From Rhodococcus sp. KBS0724 (GTDB taxonomy: Bacteria > Actinomycetota > Actinomycetes > Mycobacteriales > Mycobacteriaceae), in assembly GCF_005938745.2 (NCBI RefSeq), contig NZ_VCBX02000002.1, positions 124,001 to 188,000 of the forward strand: DNA of 64,000 nt, in the 5' to 3' direction. The translations under genes were made by a program, and so were the position numbers. Position 1 is the first letter of the stretch. Every line of letters begins with the position of its first letter. The notes below the pieces were generated by a model that saw only the letters and a list, made by a program, of their open reading frames with translations, was not told where the DNA came from and did no database searches. Shown piece by piece: positions 26,762-36,391 of this stretch.

Positions 26762-27991
26762 TTACGATCCGGCGGGACCCGAGAACGAAATTTCCATCCC
26801 GAGTGCACCTTTGCCGAGGGACTGGGCCATTTGTTCGGTTTTTAATGCCATCACGTTACCGCCGACGATGTCGCGGAAGATTCGTTCGAGTGCACGGCCC
26901 TTAACATAAGCGTGGGCCCCGCAGACGCGCATCGATGCCTGTGCGACTTCCTCGCTCATGCGGCGCAGGTGATAGGTCAGCCTCGTCAGTTCTTGCGTGA
27001 AGTCCTCCGCTCGGTCCCGTTGAGTCGACAGTTTTGCGATGAAGTCGTAGAGCAATGCGTCGCCGGTCCCGATCCAATGGTCCATGTGGCCGATTTCGAT
27101 CTGTGCCCATGCCTGATCAGAACGCATACCCTCGTTGGTAATCTTCGCGCCGGGAACTGCATTGAATCCGTAACGCTTGCTGGAATATTCGACAGTGAAG
27201 TCGAACGCAGCTCGGGCGAGCCCGAGCCATATCCCTAACAGTCCGAGCACTCCGGCGCGATGATCCTGAGTATTGGTGGGGCCGGTTGAGCGTGCTGAGG
27301 CAGCCCGGTATTCGGCTGGAGAGGTAATCAGCGCTTGGCTTTTGGGAATCAAGACATCGGTAAATGACACGTCGTGGCTTGCGGTAGCTCGCAAACCCAT
27401 GGCATCCCAGTTGCCCATGACCTTGACGCCGGGTGCGTCGATCTTGGGTAGAGCCAACACGATCTGTGCATCCTCGCCATCGATGCCTTCGAGAGCGCCT
27501 ACGGCCATGACGTACGAGGCAGCGTCGCTCATGGTGCCGAAGCCAGACTTCCCGTTCGCGACGAGTTGATCACCGGTGTCGACGAATCGGAAACCGGCTG
27601 GACGTGTATCGAGTTCGGCGAGGGGAACCGAGCCCGGAAAGCACATGAGGGAGCCGTTCTTGGCGATGTCGTCGAGCACAGTGTCGCGATGTGCGAAGCT
27701 CGGCGCGAACACCAATGCATCGGTGTTCAGCACATGCATGTTAATCGCTACCGCGGTCGAGCCGTCCCCATACGCGAGCTCCTCCATTATACGAGTGCGG
27801 GCCTCTGGGCTGACTCCTAGGCCGCCGCGCTCGACTGGTAGCCCCATCCCAGGAATTCCGAGCTCCTTGAGCGCACTCATGTTCTCGGCGGAGAGGGCGC
27901 CTTCTCTGTCGAGCCTTGCGGCGCGGTCGGTGAATGGTCCTCGTGACAAGGTTCTGATCTCCGCGAGCAGTTGAAGCTCGGTTGGTGTCAT
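26762..27991 (-). CDS. acyl-CoA dehydrogenase-like flavoprotein
   Basis: A 409-residue protein from ATG 27991 with an AGGAGA site 7 bases upstream. The order of domains is that of acyl-CoA dehydrogenases: a helical N-terminal part, a beta middle with GFGTMSDAASYVMAVGALEG and WDAMGLRATASHDVSFTDVL, and a helical C-terminal part with LERIFRDIVGGNVMALKTEQ. In many dehydrogenases that last segment reads IYEGTNE with the catalytic Glu; here no Glu occupies the place, so it may use a base elsewhere or act as a flavin monooxygenase-type member of the fold. It is divergent from a LacI-type regulator and has a matching operator in its promoter. Confidence 0.8.
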   Translation of the reverse strand: MTPTELQLLAEIRTLSRGPFTDRAARLDREGALSAENMSALKELGIPGMGLPVERGGLGVSPEARTRIMEELAYGDGSTAVAINMHVLNTDALVFAPSFAHRDTVLDDIAKNGSLMCFPGSVPLAELDTRPAGFRFVDTGDQLVANGKSGFGTMSDAASYVMAVGALEGIDGEDAQIVLALPKIDAPGVKVMGNWDAMGLRATASHDVSFTDVLIPKSQALITSPAEYRAASARSTGPTNTQDHRAGVLGLLGIWLGLARAAFDFTVEYSSKRYGFNAVPGAKITNEGMRSDQAWAQIEIGHMDHWIGTGDALLYDFIAKLSTQRDRAEDFTQELTRLTYHLRRMSEEVAQASMRVCGAHAYVKGRALERIFRDIVGGNVMALKTEQMAQSLGKGALGMEISFSGPAGS

Positions 27992-28035
27992 TGTTTCTCC
28001 TGATGTTGGGGTTATTGGAAGCGCCGACACGCAAG

Positions 28036-28049
28036 ATTAATCGTTTAAT
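28036..28049. promoter_or_regulatory. candidate LacI-type operator
   Basis: ATTAATCGTTTAAT is a 14-bp palindrome with one mismatched pair and a central CG, the hallmark of LacI/GalR-family operators. It lies 45 bases upstream of the dehydrogenase start and 190 bases upstream of the divergent regulator, so it could control both. Confidence 0.6.
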
Positions 28050-28238
28050 GTTGGATTCGTCAACGATGTACCAGATGATCAAACAAGGGTGGCTCGGTTA
28101 CGAATGGAGGCGAAAACTGTTCGGCGAGTGCGGATATTGCCTACGGCTTCGTCCGTGACGAACCTGGGGCACAGACTTATCTGTCATCACGACTCAGCGC
28201 GTGAATCCGGTGGGCGGGAGACAAGTAGGCTGCAGATC

Positions 28239-29249
28239 GTGAATGGTGAGGATCACACACTGAAGAAGCCGGTCACCCTGCGTGCCGTCGCCCAGAAGGC
28301 CGGCGTTTCGATCGCAACGGTGTCCAAGGCTCTGAACGGGTTACACGTGTCGGCAGTGAACTATGCCCGTGTCCACAGGGCGGCCGAGTCTTTGGGATAT
28401 ACCCCCAATGTCGGGGCACGTGGTCTCAGGGGTGCACGAACAATGTCGATCGGTGTGGTTATCAATTTCGATGTGCATCCTGGTATCGAGTTGATGACTC
28501 TGATCGACAAGACGGTCGAGGACATGGAACGCGGTGGTTACGGCGTGCTGTTGGCGACATCCCGGCCGGGTGGAACCGATGTCGACAGTCTGTTGCGTCG
28601 GATGTTCGAGCGGCGGGTTGACGGCCTCTTCTATTGGAATGCGCAGCCTGCCAAGTCGTTGATGCTCTACCGAGAAGCCGGGATACCAGTCTTGGCAGTC
28701 GCATTCCGGAGTCCGGAATGTAGTGACCTTCCGTTGATCTCGGCCGACAGCCGTCAGGCGTATACCGATCTCTTCAGCACGCTTCACGATCTCGGTCATC
28801 GAATGGTCGTCGATCTCAGTGGTGAGATATCTTCTCGTGGACATGAGGTTGGGGCACGCGCCCGGTCGATCGAGTATCAGCGACTCGATATCGGATTCGA
28901 GCGAGAAGATGTCCGTAGATTAGTGCGTTCCATTGCCGGACGTCCCCTCGGTCCGACTGCGGTGATCGCGCCCTACCCGACAGCGCTACAAGTGCTGTCG
29001 GTATGTGATGAACTCGACGTGGTAATACCCGACGAACTGTCCCTGGTTTCGGTCATGGATTCCGAGGCGACCTCGCTACTGCGGGTTCCATTGTCCGCGA
29101 TGAGCATGGATTATCAGTCATTGGGATCAGCAGCGTCGCAGGCGATGCTGGACAAACTCGCCGGCGGCGAAATCCGCGACATCGTTCTGTCGGAAGCAGT
29201 CGAGCTGATCCAACGTAGTTCGATCGGACCAGCACCACGCCGACCATGA
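28239..29249 (+). CDS. LacI-family transcriptional regulator
   Basis: About 336 residues. The N-terminal HTH reads LRAVAQKAGVSIATVSKALN followed by the hinge-type LGYTPNVGARGLRG, then the periplasmic-binding-protein-like effector domain with SIGVVINFDVHPGIELMTLI, the FERRVDGLFYWNAQP region and IAPYPTALQVLSVCDEL. A GTG at 28239 is chosen; a CTG at 28260 has a better-placed GGTGAGG and is an alternative. Being divergent from the dehydrogenase gene with a CG-centred palindrome between them, it is likely the local repressor responding to a pathway intermediate. Confidence 0.88.
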   Translation: MNGEDHTLKKPVTLRAVAQKAGVSIATVSKALNGLHVSAVNYARVHRAAESLGYTPNVGARGLRGARTMSIGVVINFDVHPGIELMTLIDKTVEDMERGGYGVLLATSRPGGTDVDSLLRRMFERRVDGLFYWNAQPAKSLMLYREAGIPVLAVAFRSPECSDLPLISADSRQAYTDLFSTLHDLGHRMVVDLSGEISSRGHEVGARARSIEYQRLDIGFEREDVRRLVRSIAGRPLGPTAVIAPYPTALQVLSVCDELDVVIPDELSLVSVMDSEATSLLRVPLSAMSMDYQSLGSAASQAMLDKLAGGEIRDIVLSEAVELIQRSSIGPAPRRP

Positions 29250-29389
29250 GAGCGGTTGCGCCACCGTTGCGTTTCGCGCTCGAACATCGGGGTTCATCGA
29301 AATCATCCTCTTGGTCTGACCGATCGACTACTCTGTCAGCCAAAATGCGTCGATGGCGCCCTGGCGTGATGAGATGAAGAATAACAGGA

Positions 29390-30392
29390 TGCAGGCAATT
29401 TCATACGCTCAGCAGGCGAGCCCGACGTCTTGACGCTAACCGAGGTGGCAGTCCCCGAACCGGGTGTGAGGTTCGCATCGCATATCACCGCCCAGGCGTG
29501 AACCCCGCCGATTGGCGCACCCGGCGTGGGTCCGGGGCGAGTGTTGCCGTGAGCCCGGCGCGTATTCCTAGCAACGACGGAGCCGGTACAGTCGACGCTG
29601 CTGTCGGAGAGGGAGTGAATCCCTCGCCGCTTGATTCGCGGATGTGGATCGGGGAGGCGGCTATGACCGGATCCGGCAGCTGTCAGGAGTTCGGTGTGGT
29701 CCGGTCGGACAAAGTGGCCCGGTTGCCGGGTCTGGCTCCTTTGACCTCGGGGCATGCCTCGGTGTCCCGTTTCTGACGGCTCACCGATGTATGACCGTGG
29801 GTGAGGACGGTCCCAGTAACCTTGGACCGGAGGCTCTCTCGGGCAGAACTGTTTGGTTGCCGGAGGGGCAGGTGCGGTCGGGAACGCGGCGATCCAACTG
29901 GCGAGGTGATCTGGTGCAAGGGTGATCAGCACGATCAGTGGTCCGGCTAAGGCGGAACCAGCAACGACGGCCGGTGCTCACTTCGTCATCGATTACACCA
30001 TCGAGGCTGTCGCAGAACAGATTCGCGAGATTTGCCCGAGCGGGGTTGACATGATTGTCGAAGTCGCGCCGGTGGTCAACGAAGCTGTCCTCGGTGTCGG
30101 TGGAACGATCACGATGTATGCCACCGATGGCGGCGCCGAACTTCGACTGTCATTTGTCCCTCCTATGATGGCGAACGCCCGTATCCAGCTGGTCATAGCT
30201 TTCGGTGTCCCGCCGCGGCGAAAAAGCGGCGGGTTATGGATATCAGCTCGGCGCTCGCCGCCGGTGCGATCAGAATCGGCGCGGATCACGTTCTTCCATT
30301 GCGCCATTTTCAGCATCGAGGACGGTGCGGGGGCACACGCGGCAGTTGAACCGCCCTCTGTTGGCAAGGTGTTGATCGATATTCGTCAGTAG
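29390..30392 (+). pseudogene. zinc/quinone-type alcohol dehydrogenase (MDR), multiply frameshifted
   Basis: Fragments in different frames together spell an MDR-family oxidoreductase. Near 29410 the frame reads GEPDVLTLTEVAVPEPG. Near 29500 it reads NPADWRTRRGSGASVAVSP then SNDGAGTV. Near 29770 it reads LGVPFLTAHRCMTVGEDGPS. At 29940-30180 it reads GAHFVIDYTIEAVAEQIREI with VGGTITMYATDGGAELRLSF. At least four frame changes and a stop separate them. It is a dead gene of the catabolic island. Confidence 0.75.
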
Positions 30393-30485
30393 CCGATGAC
30401 GATCTACACAGTGACTTGAAAAGCGTCGTGGCGCTCGGCCGAGCTGGCAGCCGAGTTGGGAGCTCGCCCTGACCCGCCGGTCACA

Positions 30486-31240
30486 TCAGCCTGCCCCGGT
30501 GATTTCCAGGACCGTTTCCCGTCAAATAGCTCGACAGATCGCTGGCCAGGAACAGGACTGCGCCGGCAACCTCAGTGGGTTCGCCGGCGCGTCCCATAGG
30601 AATCTCCGACATCTTGAAATCCCAAGCCTTTTCGGCATGGCCTCAGCCATGGCGGTTCGGATGAGGCCGGGCTGAACAGCATTGATTCGTACGCCGGCAA
30701 ACGCGACTTCCTTTGCCGCTGCCTTGGTGAGCCCGACGATTCCGGCTTATGCTGCCGAATAGTTGGTCTGACCGATCATCCCGACCTTGCCGGAGAACGA
30801 TGACACGTTCACGATTGCGCCGCCCTGTCGTTCTCGCATGCGGGCTGCAGCTGCCCGGGTGTCGTTCCACGTTCCCTTGAGATGAATCACGATGACATCG
30901 TCGAAGTCTTGTTCTGATATCTTTCGCATCGTGCGGTCCTGGGTGAACCCAGCATTGGTCACCATCACATCTAGCGCATCGAAGCTCGATTCGGCCTTGT
31001 CAAACAGGGCTTCGATGTCGGCGACGATGCGCGCGTCGCCGATGGCGTATTCTGCAACCGAATCGCCACCGAGTTCTTCGACCGCGGCCCTGGTGGTTTC
31101 CTCATTCGCATCGTCCAGGACAACACGCGCGGCGTTGTTCGGCGGACAGGGAACCGGCCGTCCGGTGCGGCGAGTTTGGCGATTATGGCCTCGCGGGCCC
31201 GGGTCCCGGTCACCAGCTGTGTTCCTCCGTCTTGCGTCAT
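30486..31240 (-). pseudogene. short-chain dehydrogenase, inactivated at its catalytic lysine
   Basis: The minus strand reads MTQDGGTQLVTG near the N-terminus, DALDVMVTNAGFTQDRTMRK and GGAIVNVSSFSGKVGMIG, then the active-site Tyr in NYSAA followed by TAA exactly where the lysine of YxxxK should be, then [20 protein letters not shown]. Additional frame changes occur near 31140 and 30630. It ends in LEITGAG with TGA. A clear SDR (FabG-like) pseudogene. Confidence 0.8.
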
Positions 31241-31603
31241 TGGAAACCTAAATCGCTTCGTGCATAGGACATTTGAAAAGATGCTGTCCGTCATCGATTG
31301 CACCACAACGAATGACTTCGATCGCGTCACACGTTCCGGATGCCGGAACACGACAGGATGTGTTGTGTTGCTCTTACGCCCATGTCTGGGCAGAAACGGG
31401 TTATCCGGTTTGGCGAATGGGCATTCTCGCGCCCTAGTCATGTGCGCGGTCTGGGTGCGAGGTGATGAACGGACTGCTTCATATCGGTATCTGAGGTATG
31501 GTATATCACGCAACCTTAAAGGGCTGTGCTGACATGCACGCCGACAGAGCCGTCGACTGCGGCGACCAACTACCGAATGAGTGCGCAAGAGAAGAGGACA
31601 TTG
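31241..31603. other. upstream region of the amidohydrolase gene
   Basis: About 360 bp with no supported gene. It contains AT-rich promoter-like DNA near 31495-31510 (TATGGTATATCA, resembling operators of GntR/FCD regulators) and an AGAGGA ribosome-binding site just before ATG 31604. Confidence 0.4.
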
Positions 31604-32842
31604 ATGACTGCGGCAACCGATCTACCGAAAATAATCAGCGTCGACGACCATGTGATCGAACCCCCGACGCTGTTCGAGCGGTGGCTTCCACGCAAGTATC
31701 AGGACCGTGCGCCACGCGTCGAGCGCAAGATGATCAGCAAGGCCTCCGGTCTCTATGATGGGCTGGTAGAGGATCCTGACGGTGATCCGGGCGACGTGTG
31801 GTTCTTCGGGAGTTCGGTATACGTCCTTCGCCGTCCCATTCTGATTCTGAAGGATGTCGAGACCACTGCTGCGATGCGTGGGTCAGAGCCGGTGACTTTC
31901 GATGAGATGGACCCGGCATGCTACGACCCGAAGGCGCGACTGGATGCGATGACCTCGCAACATGTCGAGGCGTCTTTGGCGTTCCCGACGTTCCCGCGGT
32001 TCTGTGGCCAGGCGCTGAGTGAGCAGACCACAGATGATCGGGTGTTCGGTTTGGCATGTGTGGAGGCGTACAACAACTTCATGGTGGAAGAGTGGTGCGG
32101 TGATTCTGATGGCAGGATGATTCCACTGCCGGTTGTGCCGCTGTGGGATCCCGTCCTTGCGGCAGCCGAGGTCCGCCGTAACGCTGCCCGCGGAGTGCGC
32201 GCGGTGGCCTTCAGTGAGATCGTTGGACACCTGGGCTATCCCAGCATTCACAACAAGAACTGGGATCCGTTCTTTGAGGCGTGTGAGGAGACGGAGACAG
32301 TCATCTGCATGCACATAGGCTCGTCATCGAAGATGATGCCGTTGCCGCCTGAGGCACCTGACATCATCGCGCCGACCCTGCAGTTCACGAACTCGTACAC
32401 CTCGATGGCCGACTTCGTCTTCTCCGGCGTTCTCGATCGTTACCCAGCTCTCAAACTCGCATACTCTGAGGGGCAGGCGGGATGGATGCCGTACGCCATC
32501 GAGCGGATGGATCACGCGTATCTGCACCACACGTGGGGGCATGGCGATCACAAGATCGAGGAACTTCCGTCGACGTACATTCGCCGCAACATGTTCGGCT
32601 GCATCTTTGCCGATCGTCACGCGATTGAGAACGCGGCACTCATCGGTGACAAGAACATCATGTTCGAAGTCGACTTCCCGCACGCCGACGGGCCGTATCC
32701 GCGCACTCTCGAGCACCTTAGTGCTCAGTTTGAGGGAATCGACGCTGCGACGACGTATCGCATCGTCCGCGGCAATGCCAATCAACTGTTTGGTCTCGGG
32801 CTTGACAGCCATCTTGATCTGAATGGCAATCGGTTGAACTGA
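31604..32842 (+). CDS. amidohydrolase-family metal-dependent hydrolase/decarboxylase
   Basis: A 412-residue TIM-barrel protein of the Amidohydro_2 (ACMSD-like) family. It starts ...SVDDHVIEPPTLFERWL, where D-x-H normally supplies metal ligands, and includes MHIGSSSKMMPLPPEAPDI, LKLAYSEGQAGWMPYAIERM and FEVDFPHADGPYP, with the late Asp and His. Relatives hydrolyse amide/ester bonds or decarboxylate aromatic and unsaturated acids. ATG 31604 follows AGAGGA by 5 bases; an upstream in-frame start is less likely. A perfect 18-bp hairpin ends the transcript. Substrate unknown. Confidence 0.85.
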   Translation: MTAATDLPKIISVDDHVIEPPTLFERWLPRKYQDRAPRVERKMISKASGLYDGLVEDPDGDPGDVWFFGSSVYVLRRPILILKDVETTAAMRGSEPVTFDEMDPACYDPKARLDAMTSQHVEASLAFPTFPRFCGQALSEQTTDDRVFGLACVEAYNNFMVEEWCGDSDGRMIPLPVVPLWDPVLAAAEVRRNAARGVRAVAFSEIVGHLGYPSIHNKNWDPFFEACEETETVICMHIGSSSKMMPLPPEAPDIIAPTLQFTNSYTSMADFVFSGVLDRYPALKLAYSEGQAGWMPYAIERMDHAYLHHTWGHGDHKIEELPSTYIRRNMFGCIFADRHAIENAALIGDKNIMFEVDFPHADGPYPRTLEHLSAQFEGIDAATTYRIVRGNANQLFGLGLDSHLDLNGNRLN

Positions 32843-32853
32843 CCTGTGCATGT

Positions 32854-32893
32854 CGATTTCGGCCGCATTCGATGGGGGATGTGGCCGAAATCG
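32854..32893. terminator. 11-bp stem-loop after the amidohydrolase
   Basis: CGATTTCGGCC (32854-32864) pairs perfectly with GGCCGAAATCG (32883-32893) around an 18-nt loop, 12 bases after the stop codon. It has a T-rich but not uniform tail. Likely the first of two tandem terminators. Confidence 0.5.
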
Positions 32894-32938
32894 TTTGTGC
32901 TGCATTGAGCTTTTCGCATGATGCACTTTCGGTCGACA

Positions 32939-32986
32939 GCGCAAAACGCAGGCCAAGCGAAGCTCCGGTTGGCCTGCGTTTTGCGC
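32939..32986. terminator. perfect 18-bp hairpin between convergent genes
   Basis: An 18-bp arm GCGCAAAACGCAGGCCAA and its exact complement are separated by a 12-nt loop. It lies between the convergent amidohydrolase and flavin reductase genes; TTTT precedes GCGC in the distal arm on the plus strand. A strong bidirectional barrier. Confidence 0.65.
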
Positions 32987-33011
32987 TCTGAGAGGTGACT
33001 CTATTGATAGT

Positions 33012-33494
33012 TTATGCTTCGAGCTTTCTGAACTTGCTCGAATGGAACACCATAGGTGCGATGTCTGGGTAAGACGTGATGGAGGTGATCGTCAGAACGA
33101 CGATCACGTGGTCACCTGCGTCGACTTCTTGTTGGATGTTGCACTCGAGCCACAACGCCGAGCCATGGACCAGAACAGCGCCCGCTGTAGTCGATTCCCA
33201 ACTGACGCAGTCGAATCGGTTACCTGTCTTCGATGAGAGTGCCCGGGCAACGAAACCGTGTTCGGCTGACAGGACGCTGATTCCCAACTGTTTCGCTCGC
33301 CGCAGTACTGGCCACGTGGTAGAAGTTTTTGCGACGCAGACCGATACCAGCGGTGGCTCGATGGACACCGAGACAAATGAACTGGCTGCGATACCGACAG
33401 GGACATCGTCTATCAGTGCGCAGACCGCAGTGACTCCGCTCGGAAACATTCCGAATGCATGTCGAAGAACCCGGGGGGTCAGTGCACCGCTCAT
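33012..33494 (-). CDS. flavin reductase family protein
   Basis: A 160-residue FMN-binding split-barrel protein: LRHAFGMFPSGVTAVCALID, GIAASSFVSVSIEPPLVSVC, and LVHGSALWLECNIQQEVDAG DHVIVV. It is the size of the small component of two-component flavin monooxygenases, which reduces FMN or FAD with NAD(P)H and hands it to the oxygenase. The LLM-type oxygenase at 41449-42747 is the obvious partner, although 8 kb away. It is transcribed toward the amidohydrolase, probably together with the upstream BKACE gene. Confidence 0.9.
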   Translation of the reverse strand: MSGALTPRVLRHAFGMFPSGVTAVCALIDDVPVGIAASSFVSVSIEPPLVSVCVAKTSTTWPVLRRAKQLGISVLSAEHGFVARALSSKTGNRFDCVSWESTTAGAVLVHGSALWLECNIQQEVDAGDHVIVVLTITSITSYPDIAPMVFHSSKFRKLEA

Positions 33495-33581
33495 GAGAGT
33501 CTCATCTGTAGATCACGGACCGGAAGGGTAAGGCTGGGGGTCATGGCGGATTCCTTGGGGAAGAAGGGAGACTTCGGGTGA

Positions 33582-34391
33582 TCAGACGATCTGAAGGGTG
33601 ACTCGCGCCTGCTCGATGCTGGCGACGCTCCGATCGAGGTTGCGGGCCAAGGTAGCCGCTCGCTCGACAAGGCACGAGTTACCGTCGGCGAGCTCACCTT
33701 TCCGTAGGTAGAGGGTGTCCTCGAGACCCGCGCGGCAGTTCCCGCCGAGCGCGAGCCCGATGGCAGTGAGTTCGAGGTTGGCCTTGCCGATCGCGATCAC
33801 CTGCCAGATTGCTCCGCTCGGGAGGCGGTCGACCATCATCGTCAGGTTGGCGGGTGTCGCCGCCATCCCACCTCGGACGCCGAGCACGATGCTGAACTGC
33901 AGCTGTTCGCCAAGCAGGCCTTCGTCGCGTAGACGAAGGCAGGCATCAAGATGGCCCGTGTCGTAGATCTCGAGTTCAGGTTTGATGCCAAGTTCTTGCA
34001 TCCGTGTGGCAAGTCGCCGAACATCTTTCGGCGGGTTGAGGAACTCGCCTGCTCCGAAGCTCATGCTGCATGGATTCAGTGTGGCCATCGCCGGACGCAG
34101 CTCGACGAGAGCTTCCCGATCCTTGAAAGGCACCGTCAGCCCCACCCCAGTGGAGAGCTGGATGAGGATGGGGCATCGTTCACGGATCAGATCCATAGTT
34201 CGGCGCGCTACGTCCAGATCGGCCGTGGGTTGATCATTTTCATCCCGCAGGTGGATGTGGGCGACCGAAGCCCCGAGTTCGTACGCCTTGGCAACCTGCT
34301 CTGCGATCTCTTGCGGTTGAGTGGGCAGCGTCGGATTGTCGGACTTCGACGCAATCGGCCCGGTCGGTGCGACGGTGATGATGACACTCAT
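33582..34391 (-). CDS. 3-keto-5-aminohexanoate cleavage-family enzyme (BKACE)
   Basis: A 269-residue TIM-barrel protein of the BKACE (DUF849) family. It begins MSVIITVAPTGPIASK after a GGAG site and has the zinc-binding pair in SVAHIHLRDENDQP (His45 and His47), SFGAGEFLNPP, and LGVRGGMAATPANL near the substrate pocket. Family members condense a beta-keto acid with acetyl-CoA and cleave it to acetoacetate and a new CoA ester. It lies upstream of the flavin reductase and is divergent from hyuB across 307 bp. The context suggests cleavage of a beta-keto acid formed by the island. Confidence 0.9.
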   Translation of the reverse strand: MSVIITVAPTGPIASKSDNPTLPTQPQEIAEQVAKAYELGASVAHIHLRDENDQPTADLDVARRTMDLIRERCPILIQLSTGVGLTVPFKDREALVELRPAMATLNPCSMSFGAGEFLNPPKDVRRLATRMQELGIKPELEIYDTGHLDACLRLRDEGLLGEQLQFSIVLGVRGGMAATPANLTMMVDRLPSGAIWQVIAIGKANLELTAIGLALGGNCRAGLEDTLYLRKGELADGNSCLVERAATLARNLDRSVASIEQARVTLQIV

Positions 34392-34698
34392 AGGAGCTCC
34401 AGATGGTAGATGGTCGGACGGTCGTCGAGGCGCGCCCATATTCCTTGAATCGTGTTAGTTTCCAGCAGTTGTCACTACAGATTGTCGATCTGAATCGTTA
34501 ACTTCTCGGCTGCTGGACGTCGTCGCAGGTCGGAGGTCGTCCTCACTGCGTGTTCGAGCTCTTGTGTTTCTTGGCTCGTCAAGTGACGATATATGAAGTA
34601 CCGTATCTCAATGAAGCTGAGCCCGCGAGTCGTCCGGTGTTTTCAGCAATGCCATTCAGCGAGCCGAGATCCACACTGAGCAGGAAGTAGCTAGCCTT
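34392..34698. promoter_or_regulatory. divergent promoter region between BKACE and hyuB
   Basis: A 307-bp non-coding region. Near 34588-34607 GATATATGAAGTACCGTATC is an imperfect dyad with GATA/TATC ends, distantly like the palindrome near the GntR gene (46816). It probably holds promoters for both directions. Confidence 0.4.
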
Positions 34699-36357
34699 AT
34701 GGTCGATCCAATTACGGTCTCCGTCATCACCCACCGCTTCGAGGCGATCGTGGAGGAGATGGGCGAGGCCATGCTGCGTACAGCCTATTCGCAGATTCTC
34801 AACTCCAGTCGAGACTTCTCTACTGCGATTGCCGACCAGCAGTCACGTCTGGTGGCCCAAGCCGAGCATGTACCGATTCACGTCGGCTCGATCCCCTGGG
34901 CGGTGCAATCGGTTTCGGACTTCTTTGCCGGTGATGTGCATCCAGGCGATGTCTTCCTTCTCAATGATCCCTACCACGGCGGCAATCACCTGCCAGACCT
35001 GACGGCGTTTGTGCCGATCTTCGCGGGCGACACACTCTTGTTCTGGTCGATCAATCGGTCTCACCAGAGTGACATCGGCGGATCGACACATGGGGCATAC
35101 AACCCGGCGGCCACTGAGATCTGGCAAGAAGGTGTCCGCATCACACCGCTGAAACTGTATGACGCAGGCAAGGTGCGCGCAGACGTCATGAAGATGGTCG
35201 CGACCAATGTTCGTCATGCGGAAGACTTCCTGGGTGACCTGCGCGCGATGATCGGATCGGCTCGTGTCGGCGAGCGCCGGGTGCACGAGCTACTTGAGGA
35301 GTACGGTGCGGAGACAGTGATCCAGTCTGTCGAAGAACTCTTCAACAGTTCGGAGCGAGAGGCCCGCGCCTGCATCTCAGAATGGAAGGATGGAACCTAC
35401 TATGGCGAGTGCATTCTCGACGACGACGGACAAGACTTCACCGACGTCCATATCCGCGCAAAGGTTGTCGTGCACGGTGATTCTTTCACCGTCGACCTGA
35501 GTGACTCACACAAACAGGTCCACGGCTTCATCAACTCGTCGTATCCGAACATGATGTCGGCGGTATATATGGCGCTGGCATACATGATCGAGCCGACGAC
35601 TCCCAAGAATTCGGGTACATTCCGCGTCGTAGATGTCATCGCCAAACAGGGCACTGTGGTATGGGCATTCCCGCCGGCGCCCGTAACGTTGGCGACCAAC
35701 CACTGCGCGCAGGAGATCGGCGAGGCCATCATCAAAGCGCTTGCCGGAGCTTGTCCGGAACGCGTAATCGCCGGCTGGGGCAGGCGATTTCGGATCGCCA
35801 TCAAGGGCATCGACCCACGCACGGAGCGTCAATTCATCTGGCACCTGTTCCACGCGCGTCCAGGCGGAGGTGCATCACCAGTCGGCGACGGCTGGGAGAC
35901 CGCAGGCGAGGGCCAGGCCGCCGGAGCATCGAAGTTTGGCTCTATCGAGGTTGCCGAAACCCGCTTCCCTCTCTTCTTCGAGAAACACGAATTCCGTCCG
36001 GACTCGTTCGGAGACGGGGAGTTTCGCGGTGGCGCAGGATCGGTGCTCACGCTTCGGATGGAGATCGAGGAGCCAGCCATTGCCAACACTGCCGGTGACG
36101 GAGCAGTCTATCCGTCCTATGGTGCACTTGGCGGGGAGGACGGCAAGCCTCACCATTACACCCTTGTGTCAGGTGATACAACACGCGTCCTGAAGACGAA
36201 AGAGGTAGGGATCGCAGTCAATCCCGGTGATGTCTTCTACATCGAATCTGCCGGCGGCGGCGGGTACGGTCCCGCTGAGAAGCGATCAGCTCATGCACGC
36301 GAGTTGGATCTGCAGAACGGCTTTGTCATGGCCTCTGATCTCCCGACCGGCAACTAG
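34699..36357 (+). CDS. hydantoinase B/oxoprolinase-family subunit
   Basis: A 552-residue protein of the HyuB family. Typical segments are VDPITVSVITHRFEAIVEEM, SSRDFSTAIADQQSRLVAQA, DVFLLNDPYHGGNHLPDL, RSHQSDIGGSTHGAYNPAA and the C-terminal IESAGGGGYGPAEKR. With HyuA (next gene, 34 bases after its stop) it forms ATP-dependent amide-ring hydrolases (N-methylhydantoinase, 5-oxoprolinase, caprolactamase) or the carboxylase core of acetone/acetophenone carboxylases. No carboxylase gamma subunit is nearby, which slightly favours a lactam or hydantoin hydrolase. Confidence 0.9.
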   Translation: MVDPITVSVITHRFEAIVEEMGEAMLRTAYSQILNSSRDFSTAIADQQSRLVAQAEHVPIHVGSIPWAVQSVSDFFAGDVHPGDVFLLNDPYHGGNHLPDLTAFVPIFAGDTLLFWSINRSHQSDIGGSTHGAYNPAATEIWQEGVRITPLKLYDAGKVRADVMKMVATNVRHAEDFLGDLRAMIGSARVGERRVHELLEEYGAETVIQSVEELFNSSEREARACISEWKDGTYYGECILDDDGQDFTDVHIRAKVVVHGDSFTVDLSDSHKQVHGFINSSYPNMMSAVYMALAYMIEPTTPKNSGTFRVVDVIAKQGTVVWAFPPAPVTLATNHCAQEIGEAIIKALAGACPERVIAGWGRRFRIAIKGIDPRTERQFIWHLFHARPGGGASPVGDGWETAGEGQAAGASKFGSIEVAETRFPLFFEKHEFRPDSFGDGEFRGGAGSVLTLRMEIEEPAIANTAGDGAVYPSYGALGGEDGKPHHYTLVSGDTTRVLKTKEVGIAVNPGDVFYIESAGGGGYGPAEKRSAHARELDLQNGFVMASDLPTGN

Positions 36358-36391
36358 ACACCTCCCCACACACGAAATAAAGGACTTGAGT

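Noticed and set aside
29336..29932. 198-residue minus-strand open frame
   Set aside because: It is antisense to the recognisable MDR pseudogene fragments.
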